The position numbers and the translations under genes are program-made. A DNA stretch of 14,354 nucleotides from WTAW01 sp050115915 (GTDB lineage Bacteria > Acidobacteriota > Aminicenantia > Aminicenantales > Aminicenantaceae), in assembly GCA_050115915.1 (NCBI GenBank), contig JASFPP010000093.1, forward strand, positions 1 through 14,354, written 5' to 3'. Position 1 is the first letter of the stretch. Every line of letters starts with the position of its first letter. Below the pieces are notes generated by a model. The model did no database searches. It saw only the letters and a program-made list of their open reading frames with translations, and was not told the DNA's origin. Shown one piece after another: positions 5,432 to 12,807 of this stretch.

Positions 5432-7976
5432 TGGGATTGGCCAGGGCGGCTTTGATAGCCTTGTGGCATACGGTCAAGAGGGAAAGCCCAAACACAAGAA
5501 GCCCGGATAACACAAACGCCCGCACAGGAATATCGATTCTGTAGGCGAAGTTCTCCAGCCACTTTCTCATGATAAAATAACCCACAGGCCAAGCAATACC
5601 ATTGGCGACCAATACCCACACGGTAAACTCTTTAGTTAGCAGAACAGCTATGTTCGACACAGAAGCTCCCAGGACCTTACGAATGCCGATCTCCTTGGTT
5701 TTCTGTTCAGCCGTGAAGGCCGCCAATCCAAAAAGCCCGAGACATGCAATGAAAATAGCGATCACAGCCCCATATTTGATCAGCGAACCCAAACGCATTT
5801 CCGTCTTATAGAGGCCGTCAATATCTTCATCCAGGAAACTGAATTCAAAGGCGAAATCAGGTGCCAATGTCCGGAATGTCCTCTCTATATGAGCGAGGGT
5901 TGCGGGCAGATCCTGGCTCCTCATTTTTACATACATGTCCGTATACCACCCTGGAGCGATGGCAAGTATGAGCGGCTCTATCTTTTTGTGAAGCGAACGA
6001 AAATGGAAATCCTTGACCACGCCGATAATTTTTCCGTCCTTACTCATATTGAAGGGCATCGGACAAAAAAACTGTTTTCCGATCGGTTCTTCGAGGCCCA
6101 TCATCTCTAGAGCCGTCTCATTCACGATGATGCCCTCAGAGATATCCGTAGAAAACTCTTCAGAGAAATATCTCCCCTGGACTACCTGGATATCAAACAC
6201 ATCGGCATAATCAAAATCGACAGAGTGGATGGCCATCAGCAGTCTTTCATCTTCTTTTTTACCCTGCCAAACAGCCTTGTCCGTGGCGAACCTTCTGAAG
6301 AATGAACCGTTTGTGGCACAGATAGCCACAATATGCGAATTTTTTTGCAGCTCACGGTTTATAGCCCAGTAGTTTTGCCGCACTCCCCCCCTGAGCTCAA
6401 AACTGACAATATGCTCCTTCTCAAAACCCAGGTCCTTGTTTCTCATATAAATGAGTTGTTCATACACGATGACCGTGGCGAAAATAAGGAGGATGGAAAT
6501 CATGAACTGAGCGATCACGAGGTATCTGCGCATCGAGAAACTTCGTCCCCCTGTCACATACGACCCTTTTAAAGCCCTTACAGGAACAAGTTTCGACAGA
6601 TAGAGGGCAGGATAGCTTCCGGAAAAAAGGCCCGTCAGAAGGGCAATACCAACAAAGACAAGCATTTGAGGTCCAAAGATAGTCAATTCCAATCGGGTCT
6701 CCGTAATTTTGCCGATGGATGGCAATACAGCTTTGACAATAACTCCAGCAAAAAAGAGAGCAGCCAAAGCCATCACCACAGATTCACTCAAAAATTGAGC
6801 GATCAATTGGGAGCGGTTCGATCCTACAACTTTGCGCATCCCCACTTCCAAAGCCCTTTCCGCTGATCGAGCCGTAGAGAGATTCATGAAATTGAAGCAA
6901 GCAATCCCCAGGATGAACAATCCAATGACCCCAAAGAGATAGACATAGGTAATGGGGCCTCCCCCTCCATAATTATAGAGATGAATACGCCTGAGGGGTT
7001 CAAGATGGATCGTGTAGAGAGATTCGGGCAGATGCCTCTTCAAGATACCGGCGATTTTATGGCCCAATGCCCGCTCATCCACATTCTCATTCAACAGGAC
7101 ATATGTATGGTAGGCAATAGCGTCCCAGCTCACATTGTCCATACCCGAAAGAGTGACAAAATCAAAGGGCAACAGATAATCAAATTGGATGTGTGAATTT
7201 GTGGGAGCATCCTCAACGACTCCCGTAACCGTGAAATCGTGCCATTGGCCCCACCACTCGAAGCCCAAGGTTTTACCGAGAGGATCTTCTGAGCCGAAAA
7301 TATTTTGTGCCATCGTCTCTGTGAGGACGATCGATCCCGGATTGAGCAGGGCTTTTTTGGGATCTCCCATTACAAAAGGAAAAGTGAAAAGTTGAGTAAA
7401 AGAGGGGTCTGTACCGCAAAGGGAACCATTCAAGACTTTGTCCTTATAGCGGAGAGGATTTTTGTTTACGAAGAAGAAACGGGCGGAATCGATAATCTCT
7501 GGATAATCTTGCTTCAGAGCCGGGCCAAGAGCCCCAGGGCCATGGGGTCCAAAGGCATCTTTGTCTCCATAATTCAAGAGGATCCTGTAGATTCTGCCTG
7601 CTTTGGCGTGAAATGCGTCATAATTCAACTCGTGCTGCATCCAGAGGAGGATAACAATAGCACAAGCAAGGCCAAGCGCCAGGCCCGAGATATTAATCAG
7701 AGAAAATCCCTTGTGTCTCAAAAAATTCCTGAATGCGATCTTCGTGTAGCTCCGCATCATACCGACACTCCAATAAAGTATGTTTTCGATATATGAGGGT
7801 ATCAGCTTTAAAACGTGAAAGAGATACCACAAGTAAGCCTTCGCTCTGCCCTTCTCTTTTAGAATTCTGTCGAATATCTCGGCGAAGTCCCCAGGTAAGG
7901 CCTCGTCGTGAGGGGCAGAACTCAGCAGCTGAAGAAGAAACTCCAGAATTCGCGGGGGGTGTTTTTTGGGGGGCAT
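5409..7976 (-). CDS. FtsX/MacB-type duplicated permease A (orphan, ADOP-like)
   Basis: 855-residue inner-membrane protein. Residues 1-75 form a soluble prefix with the motif GDFAEIF (29-35), as in permease-prefix domains of acidobacterial-type orphan permeases. Membrane segment 1 is about 93-113, then a periplasmic MacB_PCD-like domain (115-340), FtsX-type segments 2-4 (343-366, 396-418, 436-458) with the loop EVGMRKVVGS, segment 5 (484-505), a second periplasmic domain (510-728), and segments 6-8 (733-755, 783-803, 819-837) with KEIGIRKVLGAS. It ends NPISSLRYE. MacB-like permeases transmit ATP-driven conformational change to periplasmic substrates or partners, but no ATPase gene is nearby, so the energy source and substrate are unknown. 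ATG 7976 was chosen because AAAAGGAG precedes it by 8 nt; it overlaps the padR stop as TGATG, implying translational coupling. An upstream ATG at 8021 lies inside padR. Confidence 0.92.
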   Translation of the reverse strand: MPPKKHPPRILEFLLQLLSSAPHDEALPGDFAEIFDRILKEKGRAKAYLWYLFHVLKLIPSYIENILYWSVGMMRSYTKIAFRNFLRHKGFSLINISGLALGLACAIVILLWMQHELNYDAFHAKAGRIYRILLNYGDKDAFGPHGPGALGPALKQDYPEIIDSARFFFVNKNPLRYKDKVLNGSLCGTDPSFTQLFTFPFVMGDPKKALLNPGSIVLTETMAQNIFGSEDPLGKTLGFEWWGQWHDFTVTGVVEDAPTNSHIQFDYLLPFDFVTLSGMDNVSWDAIAYHTYVLLNENVDERALGHKIAGILKRHLPESLYTIHLEPLRRIHLYNYGGGGPITYVYLFGVIGLFILGIACFNFMNLSTARSAERALEVGMRKVVGSNRSQLIAQFLSESVVMALAALFFAGVIVKAVLPSIGKITETRLELTIFGPQMLVFVGIALLTGLFSGSYPALYLSKLVPVRALKGSYVTGGRSFSMRRYLVIAQFMISILLIFATVIVYEQLIYMRNKDLGFEKEHIVSFELRGGVRQNYWAINRELQKNSHIVAICATNGSFFRRFATDKAVWQGKKEDERLLMAIHSVDFDYADVFDIQVVQGRYFSEEFSTDISEGIIVNETALEMMGLEEPIGKQFFCPMPFNMSKDGKIIGVVKDFHFRSLHKKIEPLILAIAPGWYTDMYVKMRSQDLPATLAHIERTFRTLAPDFAFEFSFLDEDIDGLYKTEMRLGSLIKYGAVIAIFIACLGLFGLAAFTAEQKTKEIGIRKVLGASVSNIAVLLTKEFTVWVLVANGIAWPVGYFIMRKWLENFAYRIDIPVRAFVLSGLLVFGLSLLTVCHKAIKAALANPISSLRYE

Positions 7977-8308
7977 CAGAAATTCTCCTTTTGAGGAGGC
8001 GTCTTCGGATATTTGGCCCAAAGGGCATCGTGGATCCTTTTGTATTCACGCAGTTCTGCGAAGCCCGTTTTTGTGATCGTGTAGATTCGCTTCCTTCGCC
8101 CCCCTCTTACAGCGGTTGCCTCTCCCAGTTCTGATTCGACAAGCCCACGCCTTTCCAGGCGGTTTAGGGGCAGATGAACGGATGTTATGGTGACTCTTTT
8201 ACCCATTATCTTGGACAAGTGGTCTGTTATGGCGACGAGATAGGCATTCTGCTTGAGATTTAATATGGAAAGTAGTATCAATTCTTCTTTGCGTGTTAAT
8301 CCTGTCAT
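7976..8308 (-). CDS. PadR-family transcriptional regulator, coupled to permease A
   Basis: 110-residue winged-helix DNA-binding protein. Helices about 6-19 and 23-35, recognition helix about 40-54 (TSVHLPLNRLERRGL), then the PadR wing with GGRRKRIY (69-76) and a short C-terminal helix (82-98) that would serve dimerisation. Members of this family normally repress their own operon; PadR proteins paired with orphan permeases are known from Acidobacteria (TIGR03433-type). Start set at ATG 8308 because GAGG precedes it at about 6 nt and because the product then aligns residue for residue with the second PadR in the window; ATG 8320 is also in frame but has no convincing ribosome binding site. Its stop overlaps the permease start by one base. 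Confidence 0.9.
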   Translation of the reverse strand: MTGLTRKEELILLSILNLKQNAYLVAITDHLSKIMGKRVTITSVHLPLNRLERRGLVESELGEATAVRGGRRKRIYTITKTGFAELREYKRIHDALWAKYPKTPPQKENF

Positions 8309-8343
8309 TGTCGACCTCATTCAGATGATTTCTTTCATAAAAC

Positions 8344-8691
8344 TTGAAACATATTCTACTTGTTAATACTCCTGGCACAGAAAAAAGTTGCAAAAAAATA
8401 AACACGTTCATAAAATCGGTCAAGACAAACGAAAAAGGTATCTGGAGAATGAATAATGTGTCGGGTGGGGATGTCATAGTGACAGCAAAGGCCGATGGCT
8501 ACTTTCCAGAGATAGAGAGGGTTGAGATCAGTCAGACATACTCGAACCTTAAAGTGAACTTCAAGCTGAAACGGGCGGAAACTCCCGCCGAGCTGCCCGA
8601 TGCAAACGTACCGGCCATCATGACGTCGAACCACTTGGAGGAGGCCGGAATATACTTTCAAGAGGAACGCTATGCAGATGCCATCGTATAA
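8344..8691 (+). pseudogene. Decayed fragment of a carboxypeptidase-regulatory-like/TPR protein
   Basis: The open stretch encodes a segment like a CarboxypepD_reg beta-sandwich (KTNEKGIWRM...GGDVIVTAKADGYFPEIERVEI, roughly residues 27-68), a linker rich in P and A, then EEAGIYFQEERYADAIV, the start of a TPR helix pair. A TPR would normally continue, but a stop follows at 8689. In the same frame the sequence goes on with a second stop at 8701 and ADVEPSANRVFIEKLP up to a stop at 8754, suggesting further decay. There is no ribosome binding site at the TTG 8344, no signal peptide, and the 5' part overlaps the region needed as padR promoter. I read it as a 5'- and 3'-truncated remnant of a larger secreted or periplasmic protein. 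Function of the parent unknown. Confidence 0.55.
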
Positions 8692-8760
8692 GCGGAAGTT
8701 TAAGCGGACGTTGAACCGTCAGCGAATCGAGTTTTCATAGAAAAGCTACCTTAAAACAGC

Positions 8761-9195
8761 TTAAAATGCGATCGTAAAACCGAACCTGTAGTTCGGATCT
8801 TCCCCCCTCTGCAGGGGATAGACGGCTTCCCAAGAAAAGATCCAAAACCTGCTGCCCAGCATCAAATAGGGGAATTGATATCCGTAATTCCTGGAGAACT
8901 GCCACCCTCCTCCCCCATATAACCAGAATATCCAAAATTTGCTCGGAATCATGTATGCGCCTCCAGCCTGGAAGCAAAGATCCCCATTGGACCCCTCGTA
9001 ATCAACATTCCCGGTGAAATAAAAGCTGCGAGCCACCTGACGTTTATATCCCACGTTCACAGGATGAATAACAAAAGAGAATGTCAAATAATTATCAGCG
9101 GGTAAATTCTTTTTTGAGTTCGCCAGCACATCATCGATGCAGACACCCAAAAGCAATAGGCAAAGGAAACTGAAAATTGTCGCGATCTTTTTCAT
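8761..9195 (-). CDS. Small exported beta-barrel-like protein, function unknown
   Basis: 144 residues. Signal peptide MKKIATIFSFLCLLLLGV followed by a likely signal peptidase I site after VLA (about residue 26); a Cys at 19 is not in a good lipobox. The remaining 118 residues are rich in aromatic and glycine residues in alternating patterns (YLTFSFVIHPVNVGYK, FYFTGNVDY, LYGGGGWQFS, YLMLGSRFWIF) and end in FGFTIAF, with the C-terminal phenylalanine usual for BamA-recognised outer-membrane proteins. A short barrel of about six to eight strands is plausible. A strong GAGGAGGAGAGA purine run precedes ATG 9195. It stands alone, not close enough to a neighbour to be an obvious operon member. A weak inverted repeat AAGCT...AGCTT overlaps the stop codon and could be a poor terminator. 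No specific family recognised. Confidence 0.75.
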   Translation of the reverse strand: MKKIATIFSFLCLLLLGVCIDDVLANSKKNLPADNYLTFSFVIHPVNVGYKRQVARSFYFTGNVDYEGSNGDLCFQAGGAYMIPSKFWIFWLYGGGGWQFSRNYGYQFPYLMLGSRFWIFSWEAVYPLQRGEDPNYRFGFTIAF

Positions 9196-9491
9196 TCTCT
9201 CCTCCTCATCCCAGTAATTTTTTTCATAACACTTATCGAATTAACCTCATTCTATTTAACGTATTTAATCCTTTTTTGTTCTTTCCATAATTTAGATATT
9301 GTTTTATGCAATCTCCGTGCCAAATTTTCATATCCATATATTCAATGTAATATTGTAGCCAAAAAGAGACAATTGATGGCACTCGAGGGGGAAAAATTCT
9401 CTTAGAAGGCTCATTTTCATCCCATAGCAAAACGGCATCTCTAACACGAATCCAGTCGAGATATAAATTTCAAAAATTAGGGAAAGTCTAG
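9196..9491. other. AT-rich intergenic spacer
   Basis: About 300 bp without a credible gene. Short open frames on the minus strand (9233-9430, 9328-9510) lack ribosome binding sites and coding character. The part next to 9195 should hold the promoter of the small barrel gene, but I cannot point to a convincing -35/-10 pair. No tRNA-like or terminator-like fold noticed. Confidence 0.5.
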
Positions 9492-9550
9492 AAATAGGTG
9501 CCAGGTCCACTTTTTCCCCACCCCTGGAAATAGGTGCCTGACCCCTATTT
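9492..9550. repeat. 59-bp REP-like doublet, copy 2
   Basis: Identical to 497-555 except for one base in the linker between the half-units. It begins 6 bases before the permease B stop codon (9557-9559), on that gene's 3' side. In the transcript of permease B the first structure met would be the hairpin with arms AAATAGG/CCTATTT, which could mark or protect the 3' end; no strong T-run follows in that direction. Confidence 0.75.
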
Positions 9551-9556
9551 ATTCAT

Positions 9557-12184
9557 TTATTCATACCTTAAAGAGTCAACGGGGTTGGAGAGGGCGGCTT
9601 TTATGGACTGGTAGCTGACTGTGAAGACAGCGATCAGCGCTGCGATCAGGGCAGAAAGGATAAAAACCCCCAGGCTGATACTCGTCCGGTAGGCAAAATT
9701 TTCGAGCCATCGGCTCATGGCGTAATAGGCGATGGGGAGGGCGATTACACAGGCCACAAACACCCATTTTGTAAATTCTTTTGACAGTAGAAGGATGATA
9801 TTCGGAATAGTGGCACCCAAAACTTTGCGTACGCCAATCTCTTTAACCCGGAGTTCTGCCGAATAGACGGACAATCCGAACAAGCCCATGCAGGCGATAA
9901 GAATCGCCAGCAGCGAGAAATACTTGAAAATATTGCTTACAACTTCTTCGGAGTGGTACAACGTGTTCAGAAATTCGTCCACAAAGGTATAGATCAACGG
10001 ATGACCCGGGACGATCTCATCGAGTTTTGTCTTCATGTACTCCATCGCCTCCGGGATGTTCCCGCCCTGGATCTTCACAAGCATATGTTGAGCTCGAGGG
10101 GGACTGAACTCGAGGACTAGAGGGTCGATGTTGCTGTGCAACGATGCATAGTTGTAGTCCTTGAGAACTCCCAGGATCTCGACGCCTTTTTCACTCTCAC
10201 GCCGGGCTCTTTTCCCGACAGGATCCTTGAGATTTAGGGTTCTCACCGCGGCCTCATTGATGATGAAGCCCTCTTCCTTCGGGGACATTCCTTTAAAACT
10301 CCGGCCCTCTTTGAGTGTGAGACCGAGCGTTTCGATATAATCCTCGTCCACCCTCACATATCTCAGGTTGGGGAGATTTTGGTCATCAGGTGTTCCTTCG
10401 GGTCTGAACATTTCGTACCCGCATCGCTCGCCCGGGAGCTTGGAGACAGCGCCAATGCTCGAAATTGCCGGATGCTGCATCAGCTCGGCTTTGACTGTTT
10501 TTCCGCTCCTGATAAATGTCCTCCTCAAGTCGCCGTAGAGTTTGACAGCCACGATCTGATCTTTGTCGAATCCCAGGTCTTTTTCGCGAAAATATTTCAT
10601 CTGTTTATAGATGGTGACTGTACTGAAGATCATAAATACAGAAATCACGAACTGGAAGACCACCAAACCTTTACGGATTCGGGCTGCATAGGATTTAGGG
10701 TCCTTCGCACCTCTGATCGAATCAACGGGCTTGAAACCTGCCAGGGAAAAGGATGGATAGAGGCCAGCGAGTAATCCCAGAAAAAAAACGATCGCCAGTA
10801 AAAGGACAAAATTTTCAGGGACGAGAATCTGAGCAAAGCGCATGCTCTTCCCGGAGAGCTGAGTGTAGAAAGGAAGCACTGTCCTCAAAAGAAGTGCAGC
10901 CAGCAGGCCGGAGATTATGGCCATCAGCATCGATTCACCCAAAAACTGCTTGACCAACTGACGTTTGTGTGCACCGACAACCTTCCGGATACCCACCTCT
11001 TTCATCCGTTTGAAGGCATAAGCGGTCGTGATGTTGACAAAATTGACACCGGCGATCAAAAGGATAAAAAAGGCGATCGCAGTGAAAATATAGACATAGG
11101 CAATGTTGCTGTTGGGGCCGAATTCCTTCTCCATCTGGGAGTGGAGGTGGATATCGGTGATGGGTTGCAGAGACATGTGCCGAGTGCTGTGTTCACGCTC
11201 GTTTGGTCCCTCTTCTCTGTCGAAGTTGGCGATGAACTCGGGCATTTTGGCTTCCACAGTATCGCGCGTGTGGTTGGGATCGATCACGATATACGTGTAA
11301 AAAGCGTTCCATCCTCGCGATGTCATCGGCCCTCTACTCACATACTTGTACATCGTCGACATGGAGACCAAAAAATCGAAACGGAAATGCGTGTTCGAGG
11401 GAAGATCCTTGATAACGCCTGTGACTTTCCAGGGTTTTGGGAAATCGGTAATGAGAGTTTTTCCCATAGGATCTTCCGAGCCGAAGTATTTCCTGGCCAT
11501 GCTGGAAGTGACGATGACCGAATCCACATCTTTAAGGGCTTTTTGAGGATCACCCTGGAGAAAATTCAGGTCGAACATGGAGATCGTCGCCGGGTCGGTG
11601 AAGAATCCGCCAGTCTCATCGAAGTTTTTCGCATCGCCTTTTTGCGGGATATGGCTCACCACAAGGTCTTGCATGTACCAAAAGCGTGTGACCTGTTCGA
11701 TCTCCGGAATATCATCCTGGATCAGGAGTCCTACGACCGGTGATGTGCACGCCCATTTTTTGGCTGTCGGCGAATCTGCATCGATCAACCGGTAGATCCG
11801 GTCGGATTTAGAAAAATAGCGGTCATAGCTGAGCTCGTGTTTGACATGGAGTATGATGAGAAGACTGCAGGCGATGCCAACCGCTAAGCCGATTGTGTTT
11901 AAGAAACTGTTTAATTTTTGTCTTTGAAGACTTCTGAGTGCAATTTTCATGTAATTTTTAAACATGACAACGCTCCAATACAATAGATTCGGAAGAAATG
12001 CAGGTAAGGCAAAGAGCACCTGTCTCCAGAACCAGGTCCTGGCCCTCCAAGCACCTTTTTCCCATGTTTCCCGCAGGAAAACTTCGTCGAAATCACCGAG
12101 CTTTTCTTCATATTCATAGGGACGCAACAGGTGTTTGAGCAGAAATTTGGCGATTTTCGGCCGTTTGATTTTGCTATCTTCCAT
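9557..12184 (-). CDS. FtsX/MacB-type duplicated permease B (orphan, ADOP-like)
   Basis: 875-residue paralogue of permease A with the same order of parts: soluble prefix with GDFDEVF (30-36), first membrane segment about 93-114, periplasmic domain, three FtsX-type segments around the loop EVGIRKVVGA, a further membrane segment, second periplasmic domain, and three C-terminal segments with KEIGVRKVLGA, ending NPVDSLRYE. ATG 12184 was preferred: it overlaps the padR 3' end by 11 nt and gives the same prefix length as permease A. ATG 12214 would add ten residues (MTFFPAGKLN) encoded wholly within padR. A GGA lies about 10 nt upstream, a modest ribosome binding site that fits translational coupling. 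Inner-membrane location is certain from hydrophobicity; substrate and ATPase partner are unknown. Its 3' end abuts a REP doublet. Confidence 0.92.
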   Translation of the reverse strand: MEDSKIKRPKIAKFLLKHLLRPYEYEEKLGDFDEVFLRETWEKGAWRARTWFWRQVLFALPAFLPNLLYWSVVMFKNYMKIALRSLQRQKLNSFLNTIGLAVGIACSLLIILHVKHELSYDRYFSKSDRIYRLIDADSPTAKKWACTSPVVGLLIQDDIPEIEQVTRFWYMQDLVVSHIPQKGDAKNFDETGGFFTDPATISMFDLNFLQGDPQKALKDVDSVIVTSSMARKYFGSEDPMGKTLITDFPKPWKVTGVIKDLPSNTHFRFDFLVSMSTMYKYVSRGPMTSRGWNAFYTYIVIDPNHTRDTVEAKMPEFIANFDREEGPNEREHSTRHMSLQPITDIHLHSQMEKEFGPNSNIAYVYIFTAIAFFILLIAGVNFVNITTAYAFKRMKEVGIRKVVGAHKRQLVKQFLGESMLMAIISGLLAALLLRTVLPFYTQLSGKSMRFAQILVPENFVLLLAIVFFLGLLAGLYPSFSLAGFKPVDSIRGAKDPKSYAARIRKGLVVFQFVISVFMIFSTVTIYKQMKYFREKDLGFDKDQIVAVKLYGDLRRTFIRSGKTVKAELMQHPAISSIGAVSKLPGERCGYEMFRPEGTPDDQNLPNLRYVRVDEDYIETLGLTLKEGRSFKGMSPKEEGFIINEAAVRTLNLKDPVGKRARRESEKGVEILGVLKDYNYASLHSNIDPLVLEFSPPRAQHMLVKIQGGNIPEAMEYMKTKLDEIVPGHPLIYTFVDEFLNTLYHSEEVVSNIFKYFSLLAILIACMGLFGLSVYSAELRVKEIGVRKVLGATIPNIILLLSKEFTKWVFVACVIALPIAYYAMSRWLENFAYRTSISLGVFILSALIAALIAVFTVSYQSIKAALSNPVDSLRYE

Positions 12185-12515
12185 GTTTAATTTTCCAGCT
12201 GGAAAAAAGGTCATTCATCCCCGACCACACAGATTCCTGAATTCTCTGGAGATCTCTGAGAGCGGCTATTCCCGTATCCGTTACTTCATAAATGCATTTT
12301 CTGCGCCCGCCCCGCTCTGGAATGGGGTCGCCATATCTTTTGGTCACATATCCTTTGTTTGTCAATCTGTTGAGGGGCATATAGATCGAGCCAAAGGACC
12401 ATTCCGTCCCTGTTTCTTTCTTGAGGTGATCCCTGATGGCAACGCCATAGGCATCTTCCTCGAGTTTTAGTATTGTCAGCAGAATGATCTCTTCAGCCCG
12501 GGATAAAAGTTTCAT
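12174..12515 (-). CDS. PadR-family transcriptional regulator, coupled to permease B
   Basis: 113 residues, clearly paralogous to the regulator at 7976-8308: both read M-x-x-L-(S/T)-R-x-E-E at the start, (L/M)PLNRL in the recognition region, and GGRRK(R/C)IY in the wing (69-76 here). Predicted winged-helix dimer that represses its own promoter and the following permease. GGGAG lies 6-7 nt before ATG 12515. Its last four codons overlap the start of permease B in a different frame, so the two are almost certainly on one transcript. A short palindromic AT-rich sequence upstream (12551-12568) may be its operator. The effector signal is unknown. Confidence 0.9.
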   Translation of the reverse strand: MKLLSRAEEIILLTILKLEEDAYGVAIRDHLKKETGTEWSFGSIYMPLNRLTNKGYVTKRYGDPIPERGGRRKCIYEVTDTGIAALRDLQRIQESVWSGMNDLFSSWKIKHGR

Positions 12516-12550
12516 CGCTATCTCCCGCCATCATTTAGGCATATCTCTCA

Positions 12551-12569
12551 ATAATTGATACTAATTATA
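12551..12569 (-). promoter_or_regulatory. Candidate promoter/operator of the padR-permease B unit
   Basis: ATAATT (12551-12556) and AATTAT (12563-12568) are reverse complements around a 6-base centre. On the minus strand TATAAT (12569-12564) is a perfect -10 hexamer overlapping one arm, about 50 bases upstream of the start codon. The -35 position (CTTTTT) is weak. A palindrome over the -10 box is where an autorepressing PadR dimer could bind, but this is inference from position and symmetry only. Confidence 0.35.
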
Positions 12570-12608
12570 TATACGCACATTTTCACAAAAAGTTCATATT
12601 AATCTATT

Positions 12609-12794
12609 GGTTAATGGGGATGGGTCTCATGACTGGTTAATGGGGACGGGCCTCAGGAACTTGTTGATTTATTTATATCTAAATCAGTTTTTAGGGCTTA
12701 AATCGGTCTTAGACAAGCCATTTTGGTACCAAAATTACCAGTTTTTCTACCTTATCTTTATTATTTTCAAATAGATGACGTGCCCCGCCCCCAT
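12609..12794 (+). mobile_element. Second RAYT-type element relic (internal deletion)
   Basis: Left end: two direct units beginning GGTTAATGGGGA (12609 and 12635, period 26). The second continues into a segment that aligns base for base with the relic at 5228-5261 (27/34). Then a copy of the leader motif (12688-12711), a 16-bp palindrome, and CTTTATTATTTTCAA (12756-12770), an exact inverted copy of 376-390. The right end is an inverted GGGG-type unit (minus-strand ATGGGGGCGGGGCACG, 12794-12779), 14 bases before the permease C stop codon. This looks like a RAYT element whose gene has been deleted, leaving 5' leader joined to 3' end. Confidence 0.5.
12720..12735. repeat. Perfect 16-bp palindrome
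   Basis: ATTTTGGTACCAAAAT reads the same on both strands. It lies inside the second RAYT relic, between the leader motif and the 3'-end block. A loop-free palindrome this size could be a protein binding site; there is no copy in the relic at 5228-5416. Confidence 0.5.
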
Positions 12795-12807
12795 TTTCTT
12801 TACCATT

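Noticed and set aside
8199..8477. Minus-strand frame overlapping the padR start region (also 8356-8661)
   Set aside because: Overlaps padR in another frame and the decayed plus-strand fragment; no credible protein character.
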